Notes: generated by a model not told the origin, from the sequence alone. Shown: positions 1 through 9,765, counted from the stretch's first letter. The stretch: DNA of 64,000 nt from JAUYQR01 sp050632395 (GCF_050632395.1 NZ_CP192600.1:2604001-2668000), one strand, 5' to 3'. A program made the numbers and translations.

Positions 1-636
1 GACGTAGATCTGGTCGTCTGTGTAAAGCTGGTCGCCCGCCTCGGGCGCGAACAGGCGACCCTCGCGGCGGATGCCGACGACGATGGCGCGCAGGGTGGAG
101 AAAAGCTCGTTCAACTGGCGCAGGGGGGTGTTCAGGACCGGGCAATCTTCGGTCAGCTGGATGCCCAGAAGCTGGGCGCGGCCGCCCATGAAGATCTCGG
201 TGTCGAAGGTGGCGGGCGCGGCGAGGCGTTGAAGGGCGGCCTCGGCCACCTCGCGTTCGGGGCTGATCACCACGTCGATGGCGAGGCGGTCGTTGTTGGT
301 GAGGTCGCTGTAGAGGGTTTCAAGGTAGTTCTGCGCGCGGATGCGGGCGATCTTGCGGGTGATGTTGAAGATCGAATGGGCCACCTGACAGGTGACCATG
401 TTGACCTCGTCTGAATGGGTGGCAGCGATGATCATATCCGCATCGCGCGCGCCGGCCTTTTCGAGAACGTCGGGGTGGCTGGCGAAACCGACCACACCTT
501 GCACGTCAAGCGTTTCGGTGGCGCGGCGCACGAGATCGGCGTTCATGTCGACGACGGTGACATCGTTTCGTTCGCCGGAAAGGTGCCGGGCGATCTGCCA
601 GCCCACCTGCCCCGCGCCGCAGATGATGACTTTCAT
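1..636 (-). CDS. trkA: Trk potassium uptake protein TrkA (N-terminal part, cut by window edge)
   Basis: Reading the minus strand from an ATG at 636 gives 212 codons without a stop, running off the window edge. The protein starts with a Rossmann NAD-binding motif (GAGQVGWQIA), followed by an acidic residue at the end of beta-2 (VVDMNADL), as in RCK/TrkA-N domains. TrkA is the cytoplasmic nucleotide-binding regulatory subunit of Trk/TrkH potassium channels. It normally has two RCK domains in about 458 residues, so a little under half is present. It lies downstream of ntrYX, the usual alphaproteobacterial order. The gene between ntrX and the edge has no competing start. Confidence 0.93.
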   Translation of the reverse strand, partial: MKVIICGAGQVGWQIARHLSGERNDVTVVDMNADLVRRATETLDVQGVVGFASHPDVLEKAGARDADMIIAATHSDEVNMVTCQVAHSIFNITRKIARIRAQNYLETLYSDLTNNDRLAIDVVISPEREVAEAALQRLAAPATFDTEIFMGGRAQLLGIQLTEDCPVLNTPLRQLNELFSTLRAIVVGIRREGRLFAPEAGDQLYTDDQIYV

Positions 637-747
637 CAAGGAACCCTGGATCGTGCCTGCCGGGCCTGAATGTCAGATCGAAGGGGGCGGGTCAACCGGG
701 AGGGGGCCGGCCGGCCGGCGCAGGGTCGGCTTTCCCCGTTCAGACCG

Positions 748-2145
748 CTACTCCTCGAACTCGTCGAAGACCGGGCGGCCGTTGGCCTTTGGCGCACCGA
801 CCACGCCCAGCGATTTGAGTTTGCGGTGCAAGGCCGAGCGTTCCATGCCGACGAAGGTCGCGGTGCGGCTGATATTGCCGCCGAAGCGGTTGATCTGGGT
901 GAGAAGGTATTCCCGCTCGAACAGTTCGCGCGCCTCGCGCAGGGGCAAGGTCGCCACTGTTCCGCCAAGCGAGATCGCGCTATCCGCCTCGGCTTTCGGT
1001 TCGTTGCCGGGCAATTCGTGCGCCTCGATCGGACCGGAGCCTTCGCCAAGGATCAATACGCGTTCGATGATGTTGCGCAATTGGCGGATGTTTCCCGGCC
1101 ACGGCATGGTTTGCAGCATCGCCTCGGCATCGGGGGTCAAGCTGCGGGCTGGCAGGCCTTGGGTGCGGTGGAACCAGTCGACGAAGTGCTGAGTCAGTTC
1201 GGGAATGTCTTCGCGCCGTTCAGTCAACGCCGGAACCGGGATCGGCACCACGTTAAGCCGATCATAAAGTTCCTGCCGGAAGCGGCCCATGCCGATCTCG
1301 GCGCGCAAGTCGCGGGTGGTGGAAGAGATGACGCGCAGATCGACACGCACCTTGTCGGCACCACCGACGCGGGTGAACTGCTGTTCGGTAAGGACGCGGA
1401 GGATCTTTGACTGGGTGCCAAGCGGCATGTCGGCCACCTCGTCAAAATAGACGATGCCGCCGTGCGCCTGTTCCAGAAGACCCGGTTCGACCCCGCGTTC
1501 AGCGGTTTCGCGGCCGAAAAGCACCTCTTCCATCCGCTCGGGTTCGATGGTGGCTGAGGAAACCGTGACGAAGGGGGCGCTGGCGCGGTTGGAATTGGCA
1601 TGGATGTAGCGGGCGGCCATTTCCTTGCCCGAACCTGGCTGGCCGGTCAGCATGACACGGCCATTGGATTTGGTGACCTTGTCGAGGTTGACCTTCAGCG
1701 TCTTGAAGGCAGTGGACGAGCCGATCATTTCCGACGAGCTGACGTCCTTGCGCCGCAGTTCCTGATTTTCGCGGCGCAGGCGCGAGGTTTCCATCGCGCG
1801 GGCCACGACCACCATCAGCTGGTCTATGTTGAAGGGCTTTTCGATGAAGTCGTAGGCGCCCTGCTTTATCGCAGCGACGGCGATTTCAATGTTTCCATGA
1901 CCGGAGATAATCACCACCGGAATATCGGGATTGTCGCGCTTTACCGTCTTCAGGATGTCGATCCCGTCCATCCGGCTGTCCTTGAGCCAGATGTCGAGGA
2001 TCATCAGGGCGGGCGGTTCCTGATTGATTTCCGCCATGCAGTCGTCGGAATTGCCAGCGAGGCGAACGGCATAGCCTTCGTCGCGCAGGATGTCGCCAAC
2101 CAGTTCGCGGATGTCCTGTTCGTCGTCAACGATCAGAATACTCAT
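748..2145 (-). CDS. ntrX: Nitrogen assimilation response regulator NtrX
   Basis: 465 residues with receiver, AAA+ ATPase and Fis-type HTH. The receiver has the acidic pair (VDDE) and phosphoacceptor Asp51 (ILDIW). Walker A reads GQPGSGKE and the Fis helix lies near the C-terminus (NISRTATFVG, then RSALHRKL). It is the partner of the kinase NtrY, encoded 3 bp upstream, and in relatives acts in nitrogen, redox and envelope control. The GAFTGA loop that contacts sigma-54 is absent: where it should be the sequence reads LFGRETAERG and then goes directly to the Walker B strand. A sigma-54-independent mode is therefore inferred. Confidence 0.93.
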   Translation of the reverse strand: MSILIVDDEQDIRELVGDILRDEGYAVRLAGNSDDCMAEINQEPPALMILDIWLKDSRMDGIDILKTVKRDNPDIPVVIISGHGNIEIAVAAIKQGAYDFIEKPFNIDQLMVVVARAMETSRLRRENQELRRKDVSSSEMIGSSTAFKTLKVNLDKVTKSNGRVMLTGQPGSGKEMAARYIHANSNRASAPFVTVSSATIEPERMEEVLFGRETAERGVEPGLLEQAHGGIVYFDEVADMPLGTQSKILRVLTEQQFTRVGGADKVRVDLRVISSTTRDLRAEIGMGRFRQELYDRLNVVPIPVPALTERREDIPELTQHFVDWFHRTQGLPARSLTPDAEAMLQTMPWPGNIRQLRNIIERVLILGEGSGPIEAHELPGNEPKAEADSAISLGGTVATLPLREARELFEREYLLTQINRFGGNISRTATFVGMERSALHRKLKSLGVVGAPKANGRPVFDEFEE

Positions 2146-2148
2146 GCT

Positions 2149-4407
2149 TCAACCTCCTTGCCCACTTGGGCCTTGTGTCTTGGGGCGACGCCGGACGAGG
2201 CGTGGCAGACGGATTTCCGCCATCGCGCCGGGGTGGGCGTTGCCGCCGAATGGGGGGGCATCGAGAAGGGCCAGCGTGCCGCCATGTTCCTCGATGATCT
2301 TCTTGACAATGGGCAGGCCGAGGCCGGTTCCCTTGTCGCGGGTGGTCACGTAGGGTTCGAAAAGACGCGCGCGGTCCAAGGGAAGGCCGGTGCCGTTGTC
2401 CATGATGCGGATCACGGCCTCGCTGTCGTCGGCCTGCATCTGGATGCGGATTTCAGGGGAGTGGCCGTTGGATGCGCCCTTTTCCTGCAGCGTTTCAATG
2501 GCTTCACCGGCGTTCTTGATGAGGTTCGTCAGCGCCTGCCCGATCATCGTGGGATCAAGATCCATGCTGACCGGAGTTTTCGGAATGTCGGAGACGAAAT
2601 GCACCGAAGGCTGGCCATTGGTCTGCAACAGGACCGCGCCGCGCAGAAGTTCCGCCAGATCGCAGTCGCGGCGGTCGGGTTCGGGCATCCGGGCGAACTT
2701 GGAGAACTCGTCGACGATACGTCGCAGGTCGTTGGTCTGGCGGATTATGACGTCAGTGTATTGTTCGAGGTCTTCGTGGTCGCGAACCTGAGAGGCGAAC
2801 TTGCGCTTGATGCGTTCGGCGGAAAGCTGGATCGGGGTGAGCGGGTTCTTGATCTCGTGCGCAATGCGGCGGGCGACGTCGCCCCAGGCGGCCATGCGTT
2901 GGGCAGAGACGAGGTCGGTGACGTCATCAAAGGCCACGACGAAGCCTTCAAGCCCGCCCGCGTCGTTGCGCCGGACCGACATGCGCACGAGAAGGCTTTC
3001 CAGCTTGCCCTTGCGGGTGACGCGGATTTCTTCCTGAACTGCGGTGCCGGTGCCGTCGCGGAGGCGTTCCAAAAGCGGCGCGAATTCGGGAACTGCGGCG
3101 GGAAGCGTCGTGGCGGTTTCGCCATCGGCGAGGTCGAGGAGGCGGTCGGCAGCGCGGTTGACGAATTCCACCCTGCCCTCGCCATCGAGGCCGATGACGC
3201 CAGCGGTGACGTTGGAAAGCACCGAATCGAACAGGCGGCGGCGAAGTTCGGTCTGGTGGTGGCCTTCCATCAACGCCTCGCGCTGACCTTTCAGCTGGCG
3301 GGTCATCTGGTTGAAGAGGCGGCCGAGCATGGCGATTTCGTCGTCGCCCTCTTCTTCCATCACCTGCACGTCTAGATCGCCGCCACCGACGCGCTGCGCG
3401 GCCCCGGCAAGGCGGCCGACAGGGCGTGACAGGCGTTCGGCGAACCACAGGCCAAGCCAGATCGCAGCGAGCACGAGGATCAGCGCGAAGCCGAGGTAGA
3501 TCAGGCCGAAGTTGAACAAAAGGCGGCCCCGTTCGCTTTCAAGCTGGTTGTAAAGCTGGACGGTCTGCTGGGTTTCGTCGAGAAGCGAGAGGATCGAGCC
3601 GTCAACCTCGCGGCTGACATAGAGGTAGCGGTCGGCGTAGGCGTCGAGGTGGACGAGGGCGCGAAACTCGTTGTTCGGCCAGTCGGGGATCAGGACGGTC
3701 TGGCCCTTGCGCGCCTCGTCAAGCTGGGCGGCGGTGACGGCTTCAAAGCCGAAGAGGTAGGACCGTTCGCCGCGGGTCTGCAATTCGCCCCCGCCGTCGA
3801 CGAGGTAGGCTTCCTTGAGGCCGCGCTGGATGGCGGTCTGACCTTGGGTCAGAAGCGGGCGCAGCTGGTCATCACGCAGGAACGAGGTGCGTTCCTTGGC
3901 GCGGTTGATGTAGGCCGCCAGAGCGTTTGCATCGGCTGTCAGGTCATCGCGCTGCTCGGCTTCGTAGGCCTGGGCTGCGGCGAGCGAGGAGCCGACGACG
4001 GAGCGGACGCGTTCGGAAAACCAGCCCTCAAGCCCGATGTTGACCGAAAGGACGGCGAACACCGCGACAAGGACGGTCGGGGTCAGCGCGATCAGCATGA
4101 ACACGCCCGAAAGCCGCAGGTGCAGGCGCGACCCGGCGGATTGGCTGCGCCGGTCGGCGATCATCCGCGCGACGCGGGCGAGGACCAGCGCCGCGATCAC
4201 AAGGACATAGACGAGATCCGAGAGGAGGATCAGGCGCAGCGACGGCGAGGTCGCGCCCTGGTTGAAGGGGCCAAGCGCAAGGAACGTGGCCACGGCAAGG
4301 ACCGGGCCGAGCAGCACGAGGCCGAGCGTTACCGCCGTCTGGAAACGGCGTTGCCGCCGCAGCCGAGAAACCCTTGCCCAGACGTCGCTGCGAACTGCGC
4401 GTTGCAA
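2149..4407 (-). CDS. ntrY: Nitrogen regulation sensor histidine kinase NtrY
   Basis: 752 residues. The N-terminus carries several hydrophobic segments (about residues 25-110) and a further one near 300-325 after an extracytoplasmic region. HAMP, PAS, HisKA (IAHEIKNPLTP) and HATPase (GTGLGLPIV) domains follow in that order. This is the membrane sensor paired with NtrX. It ends 3 bp before ntrX, so the two are cotranscribed. A 112-bp spacer (4408-4519) separates it from ntrC upstream and could hold a separate promoter; no clear promoter motif was recognised. Size and domain order are standard for NtrY. Confidence 0.93.
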   Translation of the reverse strand: MQRAVRSDVWARVSRLRRQRRFQTAVTLGLVLLGPVLAVATFLALGPFNQGATSPSLRLILLSDLVYVLVIAALVLARVARMIADRRSQSAGSRLHLRLSGVFMLIALTPTVLVAVFAVLSVNIGLEGWFSERVRSVVGSSLAAAQAYEAEQRDDLTADANALAAYINRAKERTSFLRDDQLRPLLTQGQTAIQRGLKEAYLVDGGGELQTRGERSYLFGFEAVTAAQLDEARKGQTVLIPDWPNNEFRALVHLDAYADRYLYVSREVDGSILSLLDETQQTVQLYNQLESERGRLLFNFGLIYLGFALILVLAAIWLGLWFAERLSRPVGRLAGAAQRVGGGDLDVQVMEEEGDDEIAMLGRLFNQMTRQLKGQREALMEGHHQTELRRRLFDSVLSNVTAGVIGLDGEGRVEFVNRAADRLLDLADGETATTLPAAVPEFAPLLERLRDGTGTAVQEEIRVTRKGKLESLLVRMSVRRNDAGGLEGFVVAFDDVTDLVSAQRMAAWGDVARRIAHEIKNPLTPIQLSAERIKRKFASQVRDHEDLEQYTDVIIRQTNDLRRIVDEFSKFARMPEPDRRDCDLAELLRGAVLLQTNGQPSVHFVSDIPKTPVSMDLDPTMIGQALTNLIKNAGEAIETLQEKGASNGHSPEIRIQMQADDSEAVIRIMDNGTGLPLDRARLFEPYVTTRDKGTGLGLPIVKKIIEEHGGTLALLDAPPFGGNAHPGAMAEIRLPRLVRRRPKTQGPSGQGG

Positions 4408-4519
4408 GCCTTGCGCCCCATTGACCGGGGTCCATGCGCCCCCTTGCCACTATATCTTGACGGGTGACGATGTGAAACCCAAAAGACACGGGCGATGTGG
4501 CGCAGTTACATCAACCCGC

Positions 4520-5884
4520 CTACATCAGCTTGCGGCGGCGGGTGACGCGGATGTCGAGATCGGTGATCTTCTTGCGCAGGGTATTGCGGTTGATGCCAAG
4601 AAGGTCAGCGCATTTCGCCTGATTACCGGCGGTTGCATCAAGCGCGATCTCGATCAGCGGAGTTTCCACCTCGCGCAGGATGCGCTGGTAGACGCCGGCG
4701 GGGGGCAACTGGCCGCCGTGCAGATCGAAGTAGCGCTTCAGGTGGCGGGCGACCGAGGCGGAGAGCTTTTCGCCTTCGCCGCCGCCGCTGCGCGGTTCGG
4801 GGCTGGGCTGGTTGCCAAGAACCTGCTCGATTTCGGACTTGGTGATTTCGGTTTCCGAGGAGGTGACGAGCAGGCGCCGGATTGTGTTTTCCAACTGCCG
4901 AACGTTGCCCGGCCAACTGTAGACGCGGACAAGATCGCGGGCCTCGTTCGACAGGCGACGCATGGTGCCAAGGTCACGCTCGCCCTTGGTCAGGAAATGT
5001 TCAGCCAGCAGCGGGATATCATCGACCCGTTCGCGCAAGGACGGCACATGCAGGGTAACGCCGCCAAGTCGGTAGAAGAGGTCGGAGCGGAAGCCGCCGG
5101 TTTCCATGCGCTGCGCCAGATCGACCTGACTGGTGGCCATGATGCGCGGCGCGTTGTCACCCAGCATGTCGAGCATCCGCACGACGCGAGCCTGGGTGTC
5201 ATCGTCGTAATCGGCCACCTCGTCGAACACGATGGAGCCGCCGCGAGCCTTGGCGAGCAGGGTAGAAGGGCCATCGACACCCTGCAGATCGGCGGCCTGG
5301 GCCACCACGAAGGGCAAGGTGCGGCGGTCGGAGAAATCGTGGATCGCGCGGGCGATGAGCGATTTTCCGGTGCCAGATTCACCCGTGATGAGGACGGAAA
5401 GATCGGTGTTCATGACGCGCGCGACAAGGCGGTAGAGCGCCTGCATCGCGGTGGTCCGCCCCACCAACGGCAGGTCGTCGCCGGGATCGCGCGGGGCGAT
5501 CACGACCTTGGGGCCACGGCGCTTCTGATCGAGCGCGCGGGCAGAGCGTTTCATCAGATCGGGCAGGTCGAAGGGTTTCGGCAGGTAATCGAACGCCTCG
5601 GCCTCGGCCGCCTGGATCGCGGTCATGATGGTGTTTTGCGCCGAAATCACGATCACCGGCAGGCCGGGACGCATTTTCGAGATGCGGGGCAGCGCGTCGA
5701 GCCCGTTGCCATCGGGCATGATGACATCGGAGATGACGAGGTCGCCCTTGCCTTCCTCGACCCAGCGCATCAGCGTCATCAGGCTGGAGGTGGCGTGCAC
5801 CTTGCAGCCCGCGCGCGTCAGCGCCTGGGTCAGCACCGTGCGGATCGTGCGGTCATCATCCGCAACCAGAACAGTGCCATCCAT
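4520..5884 (-). CDS. ntrC: Nitrogen regulator NtrC, Rhodobacter type without GAFTGA
   Basis: 454 residues: receiver (acidic ADDD, phosphoacceptor Asp53 in ISDVIMP), AAA+ domain (Walker A GESGTGKS, Walker B IVFDEVAD) and a C-terminal Fis-type helix (QAKCADLLGINRNTLRKK). It is phosphorylated by NtrB, whose stop codon overlaps its start (TAATG). Between the Walker motifs the usual GAFTGA segment is missing: AQAADLQGV runs straight into the second strand. In Rhodobacter capsulatus, NtrC lacking this loop is known to activate the sigma-70-type holoenzyme, and the same is inferred here. Confidence 0.95.
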   Translation of the reverse strand: MDGTVLVADDDRTIRTVLTQALTRAGCKVHATSSLMTLMRWVEEGKGDLVISDVIMPDGNGLDALPRISKMRPGLPVIVISAQNTIMTAIQAAEAEAFDYLPKPFDLPDLMKRSARALDQKRRGPKVVIAPRDPGDDLPLVGRTTAMQALYRLVARVMNTDLSVLITGESGTGKSLIARAIHDFSDRRTLPFVVAQAADLQGVDGPSTLLAKARGGSIVFDEVADYDDDTQARVVRMLDMLGDNAPRIMATSQVDLAQRMETGGFRSDLFYRLGGVTLHVPSLRERVDDIPLLAEHFLTKGERDLGTMRRLSNEARDLVRVYSWPGNVRQLENTIRRLLVTSSETEITKSEIEQVLGNQPSPEPRSGGGEGEKLSASVARHLKRYFDLHGGQLPPAGVYQRILREVETPLIEIALDATAGNQAKCADLLGINRNTLRKKITDLDIRVTRRRKLM

Positions 5885-6987
5885 TACGGGGCCTCCTTCA
5901 GGGGTTTCTTGTCTTTTGGTGCCATCGGCAACGATACGCGAAAGGCGGTGCGGCCGGGGGTGCTGTCGACCGAGATCCAGCCTTCGTGGTCGGAAATGAT
6001 CTTGGAGACGAGCGCGAGGCCAAGCCCGGTGCCGTTTTCGCGGCCCGAGACGAAGGGCTCGAAAATCTCGGCGGCGATTTCGGGCTTGATGCCGGGGCCG
6101 TCGTCGATGATCTCGATTTGCAGGGGCAAGGCGGCGGGTTTGCCATCCTTGCTGCGCAGGCGGAGCGAGAGGTCATAGAAGGTGTGGAGGCGGATCGTGC
6201 CGCCGGTCTTGCACGCCTCGGCCGCGTTCTTGATGAGGTTGAGGAACACCTGCATCAACTGGTCGCCGTCGGCGAAGGTCGGGGGCAGCGAGGGGTCGTA
6301 ATCTTCGGTGATCGTCATGTGGGCGGCGAAACCGACGAGGGCGGATTTGCGGGCGCGGTCGAGCGCGTCGTGGATGTTGACGGGCTTGCGGTCCGGGGGG
6401 CGGATGTTGCCGAACTGTTCGACCTGTTCGAGAAGTTTCACGATGCGGCGGGTTTCGACGACGATGAGGTCGGTCAGTTCCTGATCTTCGGGCGAAAGGC
6501 CCATCGACAGAAGCTGTGCCGCCCCGGAAATTCCGGCCAGCGGGTTCTTGATTTCATGCGCCAGCATCTCGGCCATCCCGATTGCCGAGCGCGCGGCGGA
6601 TTTGACGCCCATCGAGCGGCCGAGACGGTCGGCGATTTCGCGCGGGCTGAGGATCAGCATGATGACATCGGGGTTGTCGTGCATGGGCGCGACGTGGATC
6701 GTGCATTGCACGGGCGGGCGTTCGCCGGTGGTGACATCGACATCGTTGATGTTGAGGGGCGACTGGTTGGCGCGGGCGCGGGCCAGCGCTTCCTCCATCG
6801 GAGCGTCGATCGACAGGCGGTCGAAGGCGGGCTGGCCGCGAAGCGCCTTTTCGGAAGAGTTCAGGAAGGTTTCCGCAGCCGGGTTGACCTCGATGATATG
6901 GGCGGTGGCGTCGAGGAGGAGCGCTGGCAGCGGGAGCGAGGCCCAGATCACGCCAGGCACCGGGTATGGCATGCGGTATGGCGTCAT
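5884..6987 (-). CDS. ntrB: Nitrogen sensor histidine kinase NtrB (NRII)
   Basis: 367 residues, soluble. An N-terminal PAS-like region (VNPAAETFLNSSEKA) is followed by HisKA with the phosphorylated His in LAHEIKNPLAG and a HATPase domain with NLIKNAAEA and GTGLGLALV. In the general Ntr system its kinase/phosphatase balance is set by PII protein. The ATG at 6987 overlaps the dusB stop codon (ATGA), which favours this start over the inner Met at about residue 7. The dusB-ntrB-ntrC order matches the classic nifR3-ntrB-ntrC operon. Confidence 0.94.
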   Translation of the reverse strand: MTPYRMPYPVPGVIWASLPLPALLLDATAHIIEVNPAAETFLNSSEKALRGQPAFDRLSIDAPMEEALARARANQSPLNINDVDVTTGERPPVQCTIHVAPMHDNPDVIMLILSPREIADRLGRSMGVKSAARSAIGMAEMLAHEIKNPLAGISGAAQLLSMGLSPEDQELTDLIVVETRRIVKLLEQVEQFGNIRPPDRKPVNIHDALDRARKSALVGFAAHMTITEDYDPSLPPTFADGDQLMQVFLNLIKNAAEACKTGGTIRLHTFYDLSLRLRSKDGKPAALPLQIEIIDDGPGIKPEIAAEIFEPFVSGRENGTGLGLALVSKIISDHEGWISVDSTPGRTAFRVSLPMAPKDKKPLKEAP

Positions 6988-7961
6988 GCGGCAAGCTCCA
7001 TGTCGGCAAAGGCGTCGCGCAGGAGGCGGGTGACGGTGGCGGGATCGGTGGCGGTCAGGATGGCTTCGCGGGCGTGGTCGAGGCCCGCCTCCTCCAGATA
7101 CCAGCCGAGGTGTTTGCGGGCCATCTTGAGGCCTAGGTCGAGGCCGTAGAACGACAGCATATCGTCGTAATGGGCGAGGATCATTTCGGCGCGCTGGGAG
7201 CCGTCGGGGATGGCCGGTGCGGGTGCGGCGAAGAGGTCGTGCGCGATTTCCGCCAGCCGCCAGGGCGCGCCTTGGGCGCCGCGCCCGATCATCACGCCAT
7301 CGGCGTTGGAAAGACGGAGGGCTTCGCGGGCGGTTGGCGTGTCGATGATGTCGCCGTTGGCGATGACGGGGATGCTGACGGCCTCTTTCACCGCGCGGAT
7401 TGCCTGCCAGTTGGCGGCGCCCTTGTAGAACTGGCAGCGGGTGCGGCCATGTATGGTGATCATCTGCACGCCGGCGCTTTCGGCGCGTTTGGCGAGGTCG
7501 GGGGCGTTGTGCAGCGTGTCGTCCCAGCCGAGGCGGGTTTTCAGCGTGACGGGGACGCGGACGGCCTTAACCACCGCTTCGATCAGCGTCAGCGCGAGGT
7601 CGAGGTCGCGCAGTAGCGCCGAGCCGCAGAGGCCGGTGGTCACCCGCTTTGAGGGGCAGCCCATGTTTATGTCGATGATCCGCGCGCCCTGCCCTTCGAC
7701 GAGCCGAGCGGCTTCGGCCATCCAGTAAGGTTCGCGGCCGGCAAGCTGCACCGAGGTTGCCTGATCACCAAGGCCAAGCTCGGCGCGGGCGCGGGCTTCG
7801 GGGCGGGCGCGGACGATTTCTTCGGAGGCGACCATCTCGGATACCACGAGCCCCGCACCGAAACGGGCGACCATCCTGCGAAACGGCAGGTCGGTGATCC
7901 CGGCCAAGGGGGCCAGAAGAACGGGAGGGTCGATCCGCAGGGGGCCGAGGGCGATGGGCAA
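6984..7961 (-). CDS. dusB: tRNA-dihydrouridine synthase DusB (NifR3)
   Basis: 325 residues, FMN-dependent TIM barrel that reduces uridines in tRNA D-loops. Visible features are the N-terminal PPVLLAPLAGITDLPFR segment, the catalytic-Cys motif NMGCPSKRV, the phosphate-contact ITIHGRTRCQ, and IPVIANGDI followed by DGVMIGRGAQG. It is first in the ntr operon and overlaps ntrB by 4 bp. The divergent gene ispDF starts 185 bp away, so 7962-8146 should hold both promoters. Length is normal. Confidence 0.94.
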   Translation of the reverse strand: MPIALGPLRIDPPVLLAPLAGITDLPFRRMVARFGAGLVVSEMVASEEIVRARPEARARAELGLGDQATSVQLAGREPYWMAEAARLVEGQGARIIDINMGCPSKRVTTGLCGSALLRDLDLALTLIEAVVKAVRVPVTLKTRLGWDDTLHNAPDLAKRAESAGVQMITIHGRTRCQFYKGAANWQAIRAVKEAVSIPVIANGDIIDTPTAREALRLSNADGVMIGRGAQGAPWRLAEIAHDLFAAPAPAIPDGSQRAEMILAHYDDMLSFYGLDLGLKMARKHLGWYLEEAGLDHAREAILTATDPATVTRLLRDAFADMELAA

Positions 7962-8146
7962 CTGCCTAATCCTTGTGCGCTAGAACCATGAGCTAACTAC
8001 GCGGCCCCGATGGGCCAAGCTCAGGACCGCAGTTTATGGCTGAAAAACATGCGATGCACAAATTATAGGCGCTTGCGCCTGATCCCGCGCCAGATTGTCA
8101 GGCGAAGCGCACTGGCCTAGACATTGGCAAAGCCGAAGGGAACCCC

Positions 8147-9271
8147 ATGAGCACTGCTGTCATCATCGTTGCCGCTGGCCGGGGCACGCGCGCCGGGGGC
8201 GAGGTACCGAAGCAATGGCAGCTGCTGGCGGGGCGGCCAGTGCTGGCGCACACGCTGGCGGCATTTCGGGGGATGGATGTGGTGCTTGTGATCCATCCGG
8301 AGGATCGGACGCGGGCGGAGGCGCTGGGAGTTGGCGTGCGGCTGGTTGAGGGGGGCGCGACGCGGGACGCATCAGTGAAGGCGGCGCTGGAGGCGTTGGC
8401 GGGAACCGGGGCGACGCGCGTGCTGATCCATGATGGGGCGCGACCTTTTCCTTCCGCGGCGTTGATCGGGCGGCTGGTGGCGGCGCTGGACGAGCATCCG
8501 GGTGCGGCCCCTGCCCTTGCGGTGACCGATGCGTTGTGGCGGGGCGAGGCCGGGCTGGTGGCGGGGACGCAAAGTCGCGACGGCCTTTACCGCGCGCAGA
8601 CACCGCAGGCGTTTCGGTTCGAGGCTATTCTGGCAGCACATCGGGCGCATCCGGGCGGTGCGGCGGATGATGTGGAGGTGGCACGGGCGACGGGGCTTGA
8701 CGTGGCCATCGTCGAGGGCGACGAACAGAACCTGAAACTGACCTTTCCCGGCGACTTTGCGCGTGGCGAGGCGATCCTGAAGGGCCGGATGATGGATGTG
8801 CGGTTGGGCAACGGCTATGACGTGCACGCCTTTTGCGAGGGCGACCATGTCTGGCTATGCGGGGTGAAGGTGCCACATTCGCGCGGGCTGCTGGGACATT
8901 CGGATGCCGATGTAGGGATGCATGCGCTGACCGATGCGATCTACGGCGCCTTGGCCGAGGGCGACATCGGGCGGCATTTCCCGCCAAGCGACCCGCAGTG
9001 GAAGGGGGCGGCGAGCCACATCTTCCTGCGCCATGCGGCTGATCTGATGGCCAAGCGCGGGTATCGGCTGGCCAATTGCGACGTGACGCTGGTCTGCGAA
9101 CGTCCGAAGATCGGGCCACATGCTATTGAAATGCAATCTGAATTGGCGCGGATCATGGGGGTTGATGTGGGGCTGGTTTCGGTGAAGGCGACGACGTCGG
9201 AGCGGCTGGGATTTACCGGGCGCGAAGAAGGCATCGCCGCGATAGCCACGGCCGCGCTGGTGCGGGCATGA
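8147..9271 (+). CDS. ispDF: Bifunctional MEP-pathway enzyme IspDF
   Basis: 374 residues fusing two isoprenoid enzymes. Residues 1 to about 215 are IspD (MEP cytidylyltransferase; nucleotide motif AAGRGTRAGG with PKQW). About 216-374 are IspF (MECDP synthase; metal-binding GYDVHAF and LLGHSDADV). The fusion catalyses two non-consecutive steps, the kinase IspE being encoded elsewhere, and is typical of alphaproteobacteria. A purine-rich GAAGGGAA precedes the ATG. The next gene pgpA overlaps by 4 bp, so ispDF-pgpA-pncC form one operon. Confidence 0.96.
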   Translation: MSTAVIIVAAGRGTRAGGEVPKQWQLLAGRPVLAHTLAAFRGMDVVLVIHPEDRTRAEALGVGVRLVEGGATRDASVKAALEALAGTGATRVLIHDGARPFPSAALIGRLVAALDEHPGAAPALAVTDALWRGEAGLVAGTQSRDGLYRAQTPQAFRFEAILAAHRAHPGGAADDVEVARATGLDVAIVEGDEQNLKLTFPGDFARGEAILKGRMMDVRLGNGYDVHAFCEGDHVWLCGVKVPHSRGLLGHSDADVGMHALTDAIYGALAEGDIGRHFPPSDPQWKGAASHIFLRHAADLMAKRGYRLANCDVTLVCERPKIGPHAIEMQSELARIMGVDVGLVSVKATTSERLGFTGREEGIAAIATAALVRA

Positions 9272-9765
9272 GCCGGGCGTGGAGCATCTTTTTCGGCGTG
9301 GGGCTGATGCGCCCTGCCCCCGGCACGTGGGGATCGGCGGTGGCGATCCTGCTGGGGTTGATGATCGACCGGACCTTTGGCGTCTGGACCTTGCTGGGTG
9401 CGACGGTGGCGGTGACGGCGATCGGCTTTTGGGCCTGCGCGCGGGAATTGAAGGACCGCCCCGGAGCCGACCCCGGCGAGATTGTGATTGACGAGGTGGC
9501 GGGGCAATGGATCGCGCTGCTGTTTCCCGCGTTCGCATTCTGGAACCTGGGGATGCAGGACTGGGCGCATGTGGCGTGGCCGGGATGGGTGGCGGCGTTT
9601 GTGTTCTTTCGCCTGTTCGATATCTGGAAGCCGTGGCTGGTTGGCTGGGCCGACCGGCGCGGCGACGTGGTGGGCGTGATGCTGGATGACCTGATCGCAG
9701 GGGTGTTCGCCGGGCTTGCCGTGATGGTGGCGGCGGGTGTGGCGCATGGGGTGATCCTGCGATGA
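9268..9765 (+). CDS. pgpA: Phosphatidylglycerophosphatase A
   Basis: 165 residues with several hydrophobic helices. Motifs fit the PgpA family, which removes the 3-phosphate from phosphatidylglycerol phosphate at the inner membrane: PAPGTWGSA near the N-terminus, the acidic motif DPGEIVIDEVAGQW, then FFRLFDIWKPW and GVMLDDLIAG. It overlaps ispDF and pncC by 4 bp each (ATGA), implying translational coupling. Confidence 0.93.
   Translation: MSRAWSIFFGVGLMRPAPGTWGSAVAILLGLMIDRTFGVWTLLGATVAVTAIGFWACARELKDRPGADPGEIVIDEVAGQWIALLFPAFAFWNLGMQDWAHVAWPGWVAAFVFFRLFDIWKPWLVGWADRRGDVVGVMLDDLIAGVFAGLAVMVAAGVAHGVILR

Noticed and set aside
706..719. 14-bp palindrome GCCGGCCGGCCGGC between ntrX and trkA
   Set aside because: Perfectly symmetric, but such GC repeats are expected in this genome and nothing ties it to a known regulator.
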